This document shows, piece after piece, positions 37,636-49,615 of a stretch of DNA of 64,000 nt (position 1 is the first letter of the stretch; every line of letters starts with the position of its first letter). This DNA comes from Prostheceraeus crozeri (lineage: Eukaryota; Platyhelminthes; Polycladida; Euryleptidae). A model generated the notes under the pieces. That model worked only from the letters and a program-made list of their open reading frames with translations. It searched no databases and was not told the DNA's origin. The translations under genes and the position numbers were made by a program. The stretch covers positions 124,001-188,000 of the forward strand of contig CAJQUW010005239.1 in the NCBI GenBank assembly GCA_907163375.1, read 5' to 3'.

Positions 37636-40143
37636 GTAAGTGAGTAATATGTATCACTGATGTTGATGGTTGTAGTCACCTTGTGGTTTCGGTTACTTCA
37701 AGTCATCATTGAATGTGTTCTTGGTATTCCCACCATCATTCCATACTCTGTGAAGTAGTTCGATTAGAAGGGTGGTCTTAAAAGTTTCTTTCATACCAAA
37801 ACTCCATCTAATTATTCATCAAATTTTCAGTATTGCCAGTAGACGGGTTTTTATAATGCAGATAGAGTTGCATGGCGAGTATAACCACCACAAGCTGTCA
37901 TTTGCGTACAGAGGAACCTATCGGGTCACTATCCTGCGTAGAGATCTAGGTGGATGGATTTGTCGCGGAAATTTGAAGATATTTCGTGAGAAACACGAAT
38001 TCATACTTTTCTCTAATAGGAATGCTTCTCGGTTCCCTGTTTAGTAAGCAGAGATAAATTATCGCGACTCCAAGCTTCAACTGAATTTATTTCTATTAGT
38101 GAGAAGCCTGTGACTTTTCGGAAATGAGAATCCCCATCACAAAATATCACAGCAACGGGCACACACTTCTCAGGAGCAACAATTTTCAATCGCAATTACA
38201 TTAGACCTACTTTGCTACTCGCATAATGCATAAATTGCTATTGAATTTCATTTAGCTGTACTTTCCGAAGTACCGAATACTTATACATGTATGAGTTTTT
38301 CGTCACTGTCCTGTCACATAGGATGTCATATCTTGCATACTACACGAAACCCTGACTAACAATCATTGGTTGTAGATAATTGATTGTTCCTATTTCTGAA
38401 GTACCAGTATTTCCGGGTGGGTCATTATTCATTTCACAGCTAGGGATCCTAATCCTGGAGCAGTACCAAATCATCAAGGAAAATGTCAGTAAACCTTTAC
38501 AGCATCTACTTTTGTTCATTAAATCATGTTACTAATTGTAATATCAATGTATAGTAGAATTTCAATTGTATCAGCATTCAGTATCGTGTTGTATGCAATA
38601 GTGTGCAGTGATACTCTAAGGAAAGCTTGTGCTTCTCTAGAAAATCTCCATCAAGTGACAGCAATCAAGTTAACAAAAATACATTATTTACAATGTTTGA
38701 GATGAAAAATCAATGTAAAGGAGTGGCTGTGATTTGTCAAAAAGCTTGCTAAATTTCCGAACTTACATTGTGCACATCATAAAACATAGTTCGGGATAAA
38801 TTGTCGTTGGCTTTATCTAATGTTTCTATAAATGATTTAGTTGTGTACATAACTTGTGTAGATGAGATTGCATACATTCGAGGTTTTGGGTTTGTAACTC
38901 AAAAGGCTAATCGCTGAGAGACAGTGAATGATAAACACAATTGAATTTCAAATATTGTTTTTTAAAGCATTGTCCTGATAATAGAAGTTTTCTTTACTTT
39001 ATAATACATGGAAGTGCAAATATAATGTAAAGTAAATAAAGTTTTTTCTCCAACATAATTTTAATGCACATATTTGTTAAACTGGAATCATGCCAATTTG
39101 AAGTTTCTATTTTGCTATATCCACGGTTCTCTGGTTTGTAAATTTTCAACATATTTTTGCCAATTTGGCGGTAAATGGTGAAGCGAATCTGTGGATTTAT
39201 AATCGTTGTTTTCTTTTATTAACTGATAACATATACGTGATGAGTGTTGAATAAGGTATAGAATATGTCAAAATTGCCTCATTTATTAATTGTACTTGTA
39301 ACATACAGTGAACAAAGCCATTCCTAACTCCATAATAATTCCCGTATAAAAAGTTGTCATCGGTTCTGATAAGGTCGCTAGTAAGCACTTCTGCAGCGCT
39401 ATTATTAATCAATGGTGAATTGGCATTCTAATTTTTGACATCCCATCTCAAGTTTTGTATATTGCCTCTATGTCTATCTATTCAATGAAATAAGTATGCT
39501 ACAGTGCTATATTTGAGCACTTTTTAAGCATAAAAATTGAATATCGCTGATGATATAGCTTGTCCTTAGTGCTACAGAATCCTGGAATTTTACTATTGCT
39601 CCTGGGATATATACTGCAATAGTATTCGTAATGAAGATCAGACATCAATATATAGCATGCACTAATTCTCAGAATGTTTGGCGCTTTTGCAGATTCATGT
39701 TGCTTGAAAGTAGTGTCAGGTATCTATCTGTCATTTTCAACCTTACAGTTGCACATTTTTCAGCATTGCATAATTCAAAGAGCTTCAATTTAGACATCGA
39801 AAATGTCAATGTCAATGCTTGATGTGGCAACACATTTCTATGACGTCATAATTTTTGAGAAATGTCGAGATTACAAAGCTAGCGTAAAAATTCTAGTAGA
39901 GATCACTTATATTTATTTTAGTTTGTATATGTGATTTATTGGTTGATCTGCTAGTTGAATGAAGGTGGAAACCAAACTTCTTGACTTAACTGAAATCAGA
40001 TTAAAGGTGAATGATAAAATAGTAAAATCAGTTGCTGAGACAAATGATGCTTATTCATGAGGCGGATGACAAATATAGACGTTACTTTTTTGCCAAATAA
40101 ATGGAAGTGCACGTAGACTACTCTCCTGAGTTAGACAGATGTG
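37636..40143. other. No recognised feature
   Basis: AT-rich intergenic sequence. Small open frames only, none with a recognised domain or terminal repeats. Confidence 0.45.
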
Positions 40144-40358
40144 TATAAAAGTGGATCGCATAACATTTGTGCCTGACAATTCTTTTTGCACCTAACTTTT
40201 GAGTCATGATGACTTTTAACGGAAGAATAATAGCAGTATAATCTTCTACGTTTGAAGAGGTTATCATTCTACTGATAATCGATACCCAATCCGTTTACCA
40301 AAAGCAAGAATAATTGAATAATCATCACGTCAAAATGTCATCTTGTGAGCCAGTCACG
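40144..40358 (+). promoter_or_regulatory. Candidate TATA promoter and first coding exon
   Basis: TATAAAAG at 40144-40151 is followed by ATG at 40335 in context CAAAATGT. Eight codons (MSSCEPVT) then run into a consensus donor GGTAAGC at 40359. A possible next exon in phase starts at 42968. No homology is known to me, so this is suggestive only. Confidence 0.25.
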
Positions 40359-40849
40359 GTAAGCAATACGATTACTTTATTAGAGAAAGACATTTTATTG
40401 TTTTTGTATCCGCAATTCTATTTGAAATTCTATGCCCGTAAATTCCATTTGAAATAAAGAAATATGTTTAAAATTAATTTTTATGTTTCTAATCATGGCT
40501 TCATTTGTATCCTATTTCATATATCATAAAACTATTTGTATGCCGATGACCTATGTGTATTAGCTTAATATTTCAATATGACATGATTAAGCATCATATT
40601 TTGTCATGTTATCAAAGTGACAAAAAATTGCCAGTTATAACAAACAACATCTGTAAAATGTCATGGTAGCACAACTGTTAATGTTCTATTCAGGAGAAAA
40701 GAAAGATAATTGAATTCATTTTGTTTTATGGCAAAATTCTAGGAAGTGAGTATAAAGCCTACTATTTATCGATGAGGTATTACCGGATATGGACCCGAAA
40801 GCAACCCCGGGTGGCATGTTTAGTGGTGCTGAGCAGAGTAGCGGAAACG
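40359..40849. other. No recognised feature
   Basis: AT-rich sequence between the candidate exon and the hAT-family repeat. Confidence 0.4.
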
Positions 40850-42262
40850 TGGTCTCCAACTCAAAATCCGTCGACATACAGTCGGGCCGCTAACACGAAA
40901 TCGAAAATGAGACTTTCACAGAATGATGTACACCCTATTGCTACTACGATATCTCCGTATCTGTCTAGGTCTACTCGGTGCTCTACTCGTCAGACAAGAT
41001 CAAAGAAAGCAAATATAAATCCAATGGGAAGAGACTGAAGTTTTCGGTAAAATAACATTTGTACGCGCGCGTTTTATGTGATTAAGTGAGAGCACTACGG
41101 TTATTGTAGAACCGTCTTTAGGTCATGCGGTTCATGTACCTTTGTTTAAGAAGCTAAACACATTTTGATTTATCAAATCTCTATTTTTGTCGTCAAACAC
41201 AACATCTTGATTAAATTGTAGCTGAAACCTATTGTCTTAAATACGATCGGAGGCTTAAGGACATGAATGATAGAAAATGATTTAAGATATTCATGATATA
41301 AATTAATGACTAGAGACTTAGCTGTTGCTTCCCAATGAATACTATATTTTTATGAGGCATGATTCGCAGAGGCAGCCATCAAAATTTTCTCTTAGCGGTT
41401 AGTTAGAGGCGAGTACTAATAAATATTTCATTCTTCTTGAGTGAATCATTGCTAATTATAAAGAGGTATTTTAGTCAGACACATCGGCCACAATGAAAGG
41501 GTTTTCAAAAGCTTCAATCTGCATCCATTTGGAATTAATTGTGTATTTTATCTGTCTGTTAAAAACACGAACGAGTAGAACTCGGCAGGCGCGCAGATTC
41601 ATGGCAGCCATGAATAGAAAGTACTGCATTCTCTGAAAGTCCAATTTTCAGCCTCGTTCCCTGCAGAAGCTCGTGCAATCGGTAGGATGAGATGATTGAA
41701 CCATTTAGCTGTCAAGCCTCTAATATTCATCAATCAAATGAAACAAGTGGATGTTTCCAAATTGAACCAAAATTCTTTTAATATCAAAAGCACTTCTTCA
41801 TAAGTATTGTAATGCTTCTTCTAAGTATATTATTGAAAATGGGGTACTTTAAAAAAATGACCATGTATTTTAAAGGAGGAATTATTAAGAACCAATATTG
41901 ATCTTGAATAATAAGTACTCTAAATTTGAGGCGAGAATGCATGTGCATGGTGCTTGCCAAGAGCTGTTCGCCCGACAGCTACATCTGTGGCTGAAACACG
42001 ATCTTAAGGAAGTCCGCGATCTTCTTTAAAAATGGTTCGAAGTAGGCTATGTAATGAGAGGAGATGGATGTCAGCAGATTTTGGGAGGTCTACAGCGATG
42101 ACACACTTGCATTCGTTTCAGAAATGTCAAGTATCATTTTCCTCACAAAGTGCCTGAATTCAAATGCACATAAAGATTCAAGCCGGAGCCGTGACATTTT
42201 CTGTCGGCTCCGACCTATTACCACGTCTCTGGGCGACTATGGCTCTGGTTCCGCAGACTTGA
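40850..42262. repeat. Older copy of the 24050-25593 hAT family
   Basis: Same orientation as the younger copy, with long matching stretches such as GAGACTTTCACAGAATGATG, CTGAAGTTTTCGGTAAA and AAAGTCCAATTTTCAG in the same order. The right end keeps GTCGGCTCCGACC. Termini are eroded and no target duplication is visible. Confidence 0.7.
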
Positions 42263-42967
42263 TACTGAGTTCTTGAATGATCATCGATGATGCTGAAGAT
42301 AATTGCTGTTGGAGAATATACATCGACATTGAGAAGAGATGTTTCTAAAAAAACTGATAAATTCCATGAACATCAGATTTCGTTAACTAATCATCTAGGA
42401 TGACCTTTGTGGTCATACCCAAATATAACTTTCTTTGCATACTCGCATTCTGCTTATTTGTCAATCATAATTTGGAAAATATATAGGTCAATCAGCTAGC
42501 TTCTTTTAGTTTTGCATTAAAGTAAAAACTTTACATAATAATAATAATTTTGGAATATCTTCATTTTTGCAAGCATTTTTCCTAAAATGCTAAAAATTCT
42601 GAGAATAAGTGTGCACATATATCAACCATTTACATAATGGTTTTCATTTTTGTGTATGTGCGTGTCCGTGCTGAAGTGTTGCTCAAAGGGAATCGGCGAA
42701 AGGCCTCGTGAACTATGACGTGACATCGTTTTGTCTGATCTTTATTTCGCATCTTTTGTCAGAATCCCTAAAATTTTAGTATTGGGATTGTGGTCCAGGA
42801 TTCACTGATTGATAGGGAATTAACTATTTAAAATATCAAAAATATCAAAAATAAGATCGTGCTCCAGTTCTGTCGAAATTATCATCGTTACCCATGTTTG
42901 TGCACATGTAGTTTTGTGAACATCAACACATGTTTTTTGAGTCGCTAAAATAGTTTTTCTATTGCAG
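42263..42967. other. No recognised feature
   Basis: AT-rich, ending in CTATTGCAG, a plausible splice acceptor. Confidence 0.4.
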
Positions 42968-43090
42968 AAGTATTTTGAAGGCACAAGGACTCGCCATCGC
43001 CGCTGGGCATCATCGTATCCATTCAATGCATTTCTACATCGCCTCTTGTTCCTCTTGCCTGCGCCCCGTCCATCTGTACATGACAGCCGA
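42968..43090 (+). CDS. Candidate exon of unknown gene
   Basis: Noticeably more GC-rich than its surroundings, preceded by a good acceptor and open in the phase left by 40335-40358. It encodes KYFEGTRTRHRRWASSYPF followed by a leucine/proline-rich run. No domain recognised. The downstream boundary is a guess. Confidence 0.25.
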
Positions 43091-43789
43091 GTGATTATCT
43101 ATATTATCACCGCTTTTACATTCGAATTAAGCTACATATCAGACATATGCTGTTTTCCAAACTTGAGATTTATCCTTGTCTATCCCCCATATTATATTCA
43201 TCTTAAATATAATGTTTATTTCGTAAGATATGTTCTTTAAATGAAGTAATTTATTTATGGGAACTACTTGCTCCGTGTAGCCTATATTAAAGCACTCGTA
43301 AATGAGATAATTGTGAAATACTCTCGATTTCATCGTGGTATTTATATATGGCTATATAGATATTAATGAAATTGGTTCAAGTGATTAAATTTATTCTGAT
43401 CTAAATATCTATTTACGGCACTTTTTCATATAAATCAATCTTTCGCAACTAGCCTGCTGCATGCAATGAACTAAAACAACTATATATATATATCAAGGAT
43501 TACTGAAATTTGAATTTGTGTCAATCATTTTCTACCGACATTTCGATTATGATATACCACAGAGCGATATATCATTTAACATATTGGCCTATTATCTAAT
43601 ATCATCAACCTGATGGGTAAGTGCTCTATCTATTTACTTGTCTTCCCATAGGTCCCAACGCGGGGTGGGGAAACCATAACAATTAAAGAAACACAGCACT
43701 GTCAGCAGTGCCAATATTTGTCATTGATAGTTGGTATCAGTATCTCACTACTTCGTTGGTCACATTCGATTATTCATGCAGTTCACATT
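43091..43789. other. No recognised feature
   Basis: AT-rich with a short TA microsatellite at 43481-43494. Confidence 0.4.
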
Positions 43790-44260
43790 TCTTCTCCGTT
43801 CCTCTCTGTCCTACGCGAGCTTCTTCGACTCGGTGAAGCTCTCTCCTTCACGTAATTGGTTATGCAGTCCTTCCATCGCATCCTAGGGCGCCAGCGCTTC
43901 CGTCCTGCATTGCTTCTGCCATCTTCGGCAGGCTCACGACCTCCATCCTCTGTGGATGACCTGCCCACCTTAGTCGGTTGCCTTTGATCTTCCTTATTAT
44001 CATCTTCTGCAGTCCAACTTCTCGTCTCAAATTATTCATATTTCTTCATTTGGTTTTCCCAACTCCGCATATATTCTCCTTATCCAGTTGAAATCTCGGC
44101 ATCCCGTTTGCACTCTACATTGCCTTAGGGTTACAATCGACTCTATTCTGTCTTTTAAGCCTCTTGTCATCAAAACATCGGCTCTGTGCTTTGATGCTCT
44201 AAGATCTATTCGTTCGGTTCGTCAACCACACCCTCGAAAGCCTGTGATGTTTTTCAAGAT
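43790..44260 (-). pseudogene. Degenerate non-LTR reverse transcriptase C-terminus (minus strand)
   Basis: Minus-strand frames give IKGNRLRWAGHPQRME, then after a frame change RWRPRMRWKDCI, the paired GH and GRPR-W blocks at the end of many non-LTR reverse transcriptases. Stops upstream show decay. It probably belongs to the same element as the minus-strand YLG fragment at 61213-61400, separated by later insertions. Confidence 0.6.
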
Positions 44261-44289
44261 TCGATTAGTGCATGTGTCTGTTGTCTGAG

Positions 44290-44630
44290 CTTCCTGACTG
44301 TGTCGCTCCGCGCCCTCAAGCCGTCATCAATGCTTCGGACAGATTCATCTACAGTCTCCCTCGTTCGTCACATATTTCACCAATTTGCAAGAGCTTCAAT
44401 GGCTACCAATTGGCCTTTGAATCGACCTTCGTCTGGTGAGTTGGTCACCATGTGTTTTAGTGCCTATACTGTCTTGATCCTCCATACCTTCATCAACAGT
44501 TACAGAGAGTCGCTGATATCCCAGGACGCTCGAGTCTGCGGTCTGCAAGCTCGTCTTGTTGTCCCAAGAGTTCGTCTGAAAACGATCGCGAGTAGACTTC
44601 TCTCCTCCACAGCATGTCGCAACTGGAACA
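44290..44630 (+). pseudogene. CR1/L2-like reverse transcriptase 3' fragment, left half
   Basis: Across frameshifts the + strand reads QAVINASDRFIYSLPRSSHI, LQELQWLPI and finally LVVPRVRLKTIASRLLSSTA with CRNWNK at 44618-44630, the order of motifs before the end of CR1/L2 reverse transcriptases. The frame is cut exactly at the Polinton target duplication and resumes at 61030. Confidence 0.75.
44625..44630 (+). repeat. Polinton target site duplication, left (GGAACA)
   Basis: Identical to 61024-61029. Six bases is the duplication length known for Polintons. Confidence 0.95.
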
Positions 44631-45219
44631 AGTAATGGGCAAAAGACCGTTCCAGGACACCATAAAATTCAAAAAATGGTATCTTTAAAAACGACATAAA
44701 TTCATGAATTTAGACCCTTTTTCAGGTTTTTAAGACCTAAATTCATGAATTTAGTCGTTTTTAAAGATACCGATTTTTCAAAAAATGGAACTTTTTAAAT
44801 GGTCTAAATTCATGAATTGTGGTCATTTTTCAGGTTATGAAGACCTAAATTCATAAATTTGGGCGTTTTTAAAAATACCCAATTTTTCAAATTTTTCAAA
44901 ATCTCAAATTTGAGAATTACAATTTTCTCGCTTAAATCATGACCGTTCCAGGACACCGAAAAAATCAGAAAAGTTAAGAATCTCAAATTTGAGAATTACA
45001 ATTTTTACCTTGAAAATCATGACCGTTCCAGGACACCGAAAATCATAAAAGTTGAGAATTTTAAATTCATGAATTTTATCCATCTTTCAGGTTTTTAAAA
45101 TATAACATGTGACTAAAAATATTTCTTTAAAAATGGAAGAAACAAAAGTGGAAGGAACTTCAGAAATGGAAGAAACCGCAAGAATATATCCTTCGTTATC
45201 ATATGAACGTAGTTCTACT
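44631..45219 (+). repeat. Polinton left terminal inverted repeat
   Basis: About 589 bases, reverse-complementary to 60450-61023. It holds three copies of GACCGTTCCAGGACACC (44645, 44941, 45021) and many AAATTCATGAATTT palindromes. Its inner end reaches past the start codon of the two-helix protein gene, so the first roughly 29 codons of that gene are part of the repeat. Confidence 0.9.
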
Positions 45220-45861
45220 TTAATGGACATTGAAAAGATAAACATCGAAAAGATGAACAAAGAAAAACACAAAGATAGAGTACGTTATATGAAAGATAAG
45301 GAATCTCAATTATTATTAAGATTAGAGCATTATAAAAAATTAAGAAAGAGATGGAGTAAAGTTAAGAATGTAACACAAGGAATTGGCATATTCTTAACAA
45401 TAAGTTTAGGTGCTTTAACAATTGTTATATCTTCAGGTGTTTTAGTAATTCCAGTAGTTGCTACAGCTTTAACAGGTACGGGTGTTTTTGCAACTTCACT
45501 TGTTACAATGTTAGATAAATCTTTAATAACTAAGAAACGAAAATCATTAAAAACTAAGCATTTACATATTAAAGAAGTCTATGATTAACTACACTACTAC
45601 TTTCAAAGAGTATGTGATGATAATGTTATTACGTTAGATGAGATTGAAAAATTTGATCAAATAGCTAATGAAGTAAATCAAATATCATTTCAATCACAGA
45701 GAGAAAAAGTTGATGATAAAAATAAAAAGGATGGCAAAATTTCTAGTGATGGTAAAATTTCTAATGAAGAAAATGACAAAATTTTTTTAGAAGAGCTAAA
45801 AACTTTAAGCGAAAATTTAAGCAAAACTTTATTAAACAAAACTTTATTAAACAAAACTTAA
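45133..45861 (+). pseudogene. Two-membrane-helix protein, interrupted by an in-frame stop
   Basis: I start at ATG 45133 because it follows the TAAAAATG motif shared by most genes of this element. The N-terminus is acidic. A basic helix (RLEHYKKLRKRW) precedes two adjacent hydrophobic helices (about residues 83-102 and 103-125), followed by a lysine-rich helix. TAA at 45586-45588 interrupts the frame, but the same frame stays open and protein-like afterwards (YYFQRVCDDNVITLDEIEKF) to 45861, so the stop is probably a mutation. The layout resembles SLATT-type two-helix proteins; that comparison is an inference. Function unknown; a membrane role is likely. Confidence 0.6.
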
Positions 45862-45982
45862 AACGAGAAAACTTTAAACGAAAAGATGTCAGACAACAAA
45901 GCAATAAAAAAATAATTTGTACAGTAAAATGTTTTTGCTGTATTCCAATGTTACCACAAAATTCAAATATTATATTTTAAAA

Positions 45983-46810
45983 ATGGATAAAATTAGAGCT
46001 GATAATTTTAAAAGAATAAAACAATTAGAAGAGTTAATAAAACAAAGAAATATTATGAAAGAAAATCATCTTCAACATAGAATGATAAAAGCTGGTATTC
46101 AATCTGATATGTTTGAAAAAATGCAGCAAACCGAGCAAGTAAAAACTGATTTTGAAAAAACTATGAAACCATTTAAAACTCTTGAAAAAGAAAGTACAAA
46201 TAATGATAAACAAATTGATGTAACAGATCCAGAGCACAAAACTATATTAGATGACTATGGATTACTAGAATCAAACATTAATAAGAAATTACCAAAATCT
46301 ATGCAATTCGAACATTCTATTTCATTTATAGATGGAAAAACAATACCTAGATTTTATCTCGGACAAAAAGAAATATTTCCACAACCTTTTCGAGGTTTAA
46401 TTTTTTCACCAGATAAATCTCCTTTTAATTTAGATAGAAATTTTGTTGATCTTTTAAGAGGAGCAGATTTAAATAATTATGCTGTCGAAGATCTCATAAA
46501 ATATAAAGCTATGTTAGATAGAGTTGGTGCAGTAAAATTTCTAAGACGTTATAAACAATTAGAAAATTTATTATCAACGGGAGTTAAAGTAGGGAAAGGT
46601 TTATCTGAAAAACAGAAAACAGAAACAACCATATTTTTACCAGATGATCCACAAGAATTACTAAATAGATTAAATATTTTAATATCTGCAATAAAAGAAG
46701 GACATAATTCTAGTTTCAATGAAATTCATGCTATATTGAAAAGACTGTTAGAAAAGAAGATTCCAAATGAAGAGGATTATAAAAGTGTAGCTGAAATATG
46801 TTGTTTCTAA
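45983..46810 (+). CDS. Conserved Polinton protein of unknown function
   Basis: The start at 45983 follows TTTTAAAAATG, as in neighbouring genes; the frame is open further upstream without such a motif. The protein (275 residues) has an N-terminal charged helix, a central segment (DDYGLLES, then RFYLGQKEIF) and a block DRNFVDLLRGADLNNYAVEDLIKY split by short spacers. The pattern recalls the family annotated as DUF8207 in animal Polintons. That assignment is from memory of the motif and unverified. It sits between the two-helix protein and the minor capsid gene, which hints at a virion-related or late role. Confidence 0.55.
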   Translation: MDKIRADNFKRIKQLEELIKQRNIMKENHLQHRMIKAGIQSDMFEKMQQTEQVKTDFEKTMKPFKTLEKESTNNDKQIDVTDPEHKTILDDYGLLESNINKKLPKSMQFEHSISFIDGKTIPRFYLGQKEIFPQPFRGLIFSPDKSPFNLDRNFVDLLRGADLNNYAVEDLIKYKAMLDRVGAVKFLRRYKQLENLLSTGVKVGKGLSEKQKTETTIFLPDDPQELLNRLNILISAIKEGHNSSFNEIHAILKRLLEKKIPNEEDYKSVAEICCF

Positions 46811-46896
46811 TTTTTATCTATGATTTTTATCTATGATTTTTATCTATGATTTTTATCTATGATTTTTATTTATGATTTTTATCTATGATTTTTATT
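46810..46896 (+). repeat. 13-base tandem repeat (ATTTTTATCTATG)
   Basis: Six full units and a partial one lie directly after the stop of the preceding gene and before the minor capsid gene. One unit has a C to T change. Confidence 0.9.
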
Positions 46897-46972
46897 CAAA
46901 ATGAATAAATATGATATAAATATATATATATATGAAATAAATATGATATTTATTCAAAATTTTAACTAAAAA

Positions 46973-47749
46973 ATGTGTTCAGCAGATTTAGACAAAATTA
47001 ATAATCATTTAGAAAATTTGACAGAGATTTTGGGTTCATCAAAATTTAGTACGACGTTAAAAATTATAACAACTACTTCATCACACACTTGTAATTTAGA
47101 ACCCATTCTTCATTTAGAACAAAATAAAAATTATCAAATTGCATTGACTAGTTTCTCCACATTTAACACTATTCAAAACGTTATCAAAGATGTGAATGAT
47201 CAATTTAGATATTCTACTGATAAAGGCAAAACATGGAAAATATTAACTTTTCTTCCTGGTTCTTACGAAGTTGAATCAATATCAAATGAAATTAAGAGAC
47301 ATTTAGGTATACCATTTAAAGATAAGAAACAATTACATTTTGCAGTTGAACCGGCAGTTAATAAATTTTCTCTTACTTTAGACGAAAATCATCAAGTTGA
47401 TTTTAATCATGATAGATCATTGTCAAAGCTATTAGGATTTAATAAACAAACCTATAGTTTAGGTGAGAAGATTCCAAAAATAACTGAAATAAATTCAATT
47501 GTTGTACATTGTGACATTATTGAAGGAGGATATATAAATGGTAAATTGTCAAATTTAATATTCAGTTTTCCAGCTTTTACTGTACCCATTGGTTATAGAT
47601 TAAATGTATTTCCCCAAACATTAATATATTTTCCTATTACAAGAAAAACTATTAACAACATTGGCATTAGAATCACTGATGAGAAAGGAAAAGAAATAAA
47701 TTTTGGAGTTGAAGAGATTATGATAGATCTTTTGGTTCGGGAGGTATAA
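46973..47749 (+). CDS. Minor capsid protein (penton-like single jelly roll)
   Basis: The 258-residue product has the Polinton/adintovirus penton pattern: LPGSYEVESISNEIKRHLG, then a beta-rich part with SLSKLLGF, CDIIEGGYINGK, IFSFPAFTVPIGYRL and a C-terminal IYFPITRKTINNIGIRITD. Such proteins occupy the five-fold vertices beside the major capsid protein. The ATG follows ACTAAAAAATG. It stands between the unknown conserved gene and the packaging ATPase. The reading frame is intact. Confidence 0.85.
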   Translation: MCSADLDKINNHLENLTEILGSSKFSTTLKIITTTSSHTCNLEPILHLEQNKNYQIALTSFSTFNTIQNVIKDVNDQFRYSTDKGKTWKILTFLPGSYEVESISNEIKRHLGIPFKDKKQLHFAVEPAVNKFSLTLDENHQVDFNHDRSLSKLLGFNKQTYSLGEKIPKITEINSIVVHCDIIEGGYINGKLSNLIFSFPAFTVPIGYRLNVFPQTLIYFPITRKTINNIGIRITDEKGKEINFGVEEIMIDLLVREV

Positions 47750-47840
47750 ACTCCTACGCGAAGCTAGAGAAGTTTAATTTTCTTCTTCTTCTTTAGAAAC
47801 AAAAAATAAAAAAATAAAAATAAAATTTTTTTATTAAAAA

Positions 47841-48607
47841 ATGAGTGAACTACCTCCATTTAATAAAAAAAAACTTAAATTTAATCATCATCCAAATTTA
47901 TCTAATAAAGTTTTGTCAGTTATTTGTGGAAGATCAGGATGTGGAAAAACATATCTATTCTTTAAAATTTTAACGACTCCAAATTTTTTGGATTATAACA
48001 ATCTTATAATTTATACAACAACAGCAGAACAACCCGTCTATCAATTTTTAAAATATGGATTTGAAAATAATCTTAAAAAACAGCAATTGCTTCATTATTC
48101 AAAGAATATGAAAAATCTGAAGATGAAGAAGAAATAAGTTCGTGGTGTGAAGAAGCAGCAAAAAATAGTCAGTTAGTAGAATCCAATAAAAATAAGCATA
48201 TAAAGATACAATTAATAGATGATAGTGGTAATATGCAAGATCCTAGTAAACTAGATAAAACAATGAAACATTGTGTAATTTTTGATGATTGCGTTAATGA
48301 TAGAAATCAGTCAGTTCAGAGAAATTATTTCACAAGAGGTAGACATAATAACTGTAGTGTATTTTATTTAACACAAAGTATGTATTCATTAGACGGAAGT
48401 GTTATTAGAAAGAATGCAAATATATTTATACTATTTGAAATAAATGCAAGAAACTTAAGTGATTTGTTAAGAGATTTATGTGTAAGAAATAAAGATGAAT
48501 TTAAACAATCGTGTAACAATGCTTGGTCAAAAGATTATGGATTTATCACAATTAAGATTGATAAAAAAATTCATGAAAGAGTTATAGAAAATATTTTCGC
48601 GGAGTGA
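47841..48607 (+). pseudogene. FtsK/HerA-type genome-packaging ATPase, frameshifted
   Basis: The first frame (47841-48137) carries Walker A GRSGCGKT (residues 30-37). Homology continues one base back in another frame from about 48090, through an acidic stretch, to Walker B CVIFDDC (48272-48292), a TRGRHNN motif and the TQS motif of A32-type packaging ATPases, ending at 48605-48607. A single-base indel near 48090-48110 explains the break. The enzyme would pump DNA into capsids. The ATG follows TTATTAAAAAATG. Confidence 0.88.
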
Positions 48608-48682
48608 TAAAAATATACAAATATAGTGTTATAATATTTTTTTATGTATATATCAAATTTGTCTATCTTAGAAATTAGAAAA

Positions 48683-49615
48683 TTAAAAAGGTTCAGTAGT
48701 TATTTCATCAGGTAAAATTTTTCTTTTATCATCAAATGGATCTAATGCTAATTTATGTTCTTCTTTTAAATACATTTTATGTTTCTTTGAATTAAGTCTA
48801 TAATTACACGCTGTTTTTATTTCATTATTAAATAATGCATTTTTATAATCTTGAAATGTTATTTGATTAGCCACTGATGCCTTTGAAATTCCTTTTAATG
48901 TTTTATGTGTTTTAATATTATTAGTTGTATCATAACAGTAACATTTAGATTTTAAAAATATAGCTTCTGTTATGAAATCTTCATTTCCTTCTAATTCATC
49001 TTTTACTTTACATAAATCAGAAGGATGAATGATATCTTTTATTTTATCTATTTCTTTAACAAGTGTAGAATTATACGGTATTGTTAATTCTAAGAAAACA
49101 GAATCGGTATCTGTAAAGTGTAATTTATAGTTTTTGCCATAAGTAGGTGCTAAATAATCATATATAAATCTATACATAAATAGTTTAGCTAATTCTAATA
49201 TAGTGAATCTTATAAAATTAAACTTATCATGTTTTACGCTGATTCGACGTAAATGTACAGCACATAGTTCATCACTAAATCTAGTAGTTCTTTTATATGT
49301 AGGTTTCCTTGTTAAATTTTGAAACCTATCTTTATCATAAACTATTTCAATATTTTGTCTATTACGCACATTTTCTAAAGTATTACCATAAAATGCATTA
49401 TTCATTAATTTGAAGAACACGTTTCCAAAATCATCTTTATTTCTTTTAGCTATTTTACGTTTTTCAATATTGAACTCTATATAATCTTTTAACCACCTAG
49501 ATTTTTGATAAAATAGTTTTCGATGTATTTTGGTGAGAATCATTCCATGTTCTAAATACCAATCTAGCATTCTTCCTTCAACAACATACTTTCCTCTATT
49601 GCTTTGTGTTAACAT
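48683..49615 (-). pseudogene. DNA polymerase B, C-terminal catalytic part
   Basis: Same frame as the upstream piece at 49634-51547, separated only by TAA at 49636-49634 and six codons. It holds motif B KLMNNAFYGNTLEN (residues 69-82) and motif C FTDTDS with the catalytic Asp169 and Asp171, followed by the thumb region. The upstream frame supplies motif A. The nonsense codon separates the palm motifs, so the copy as read cannot make polymerase unless the stop is a sequencing error or is read through. Confidence 0.88.

Noticed and set aside
46810-46896. CRISPR-like array
   Set aside because: The 13-base units are adjacent without spacers; it is a simple tandem repeat in a eukaryotic element.
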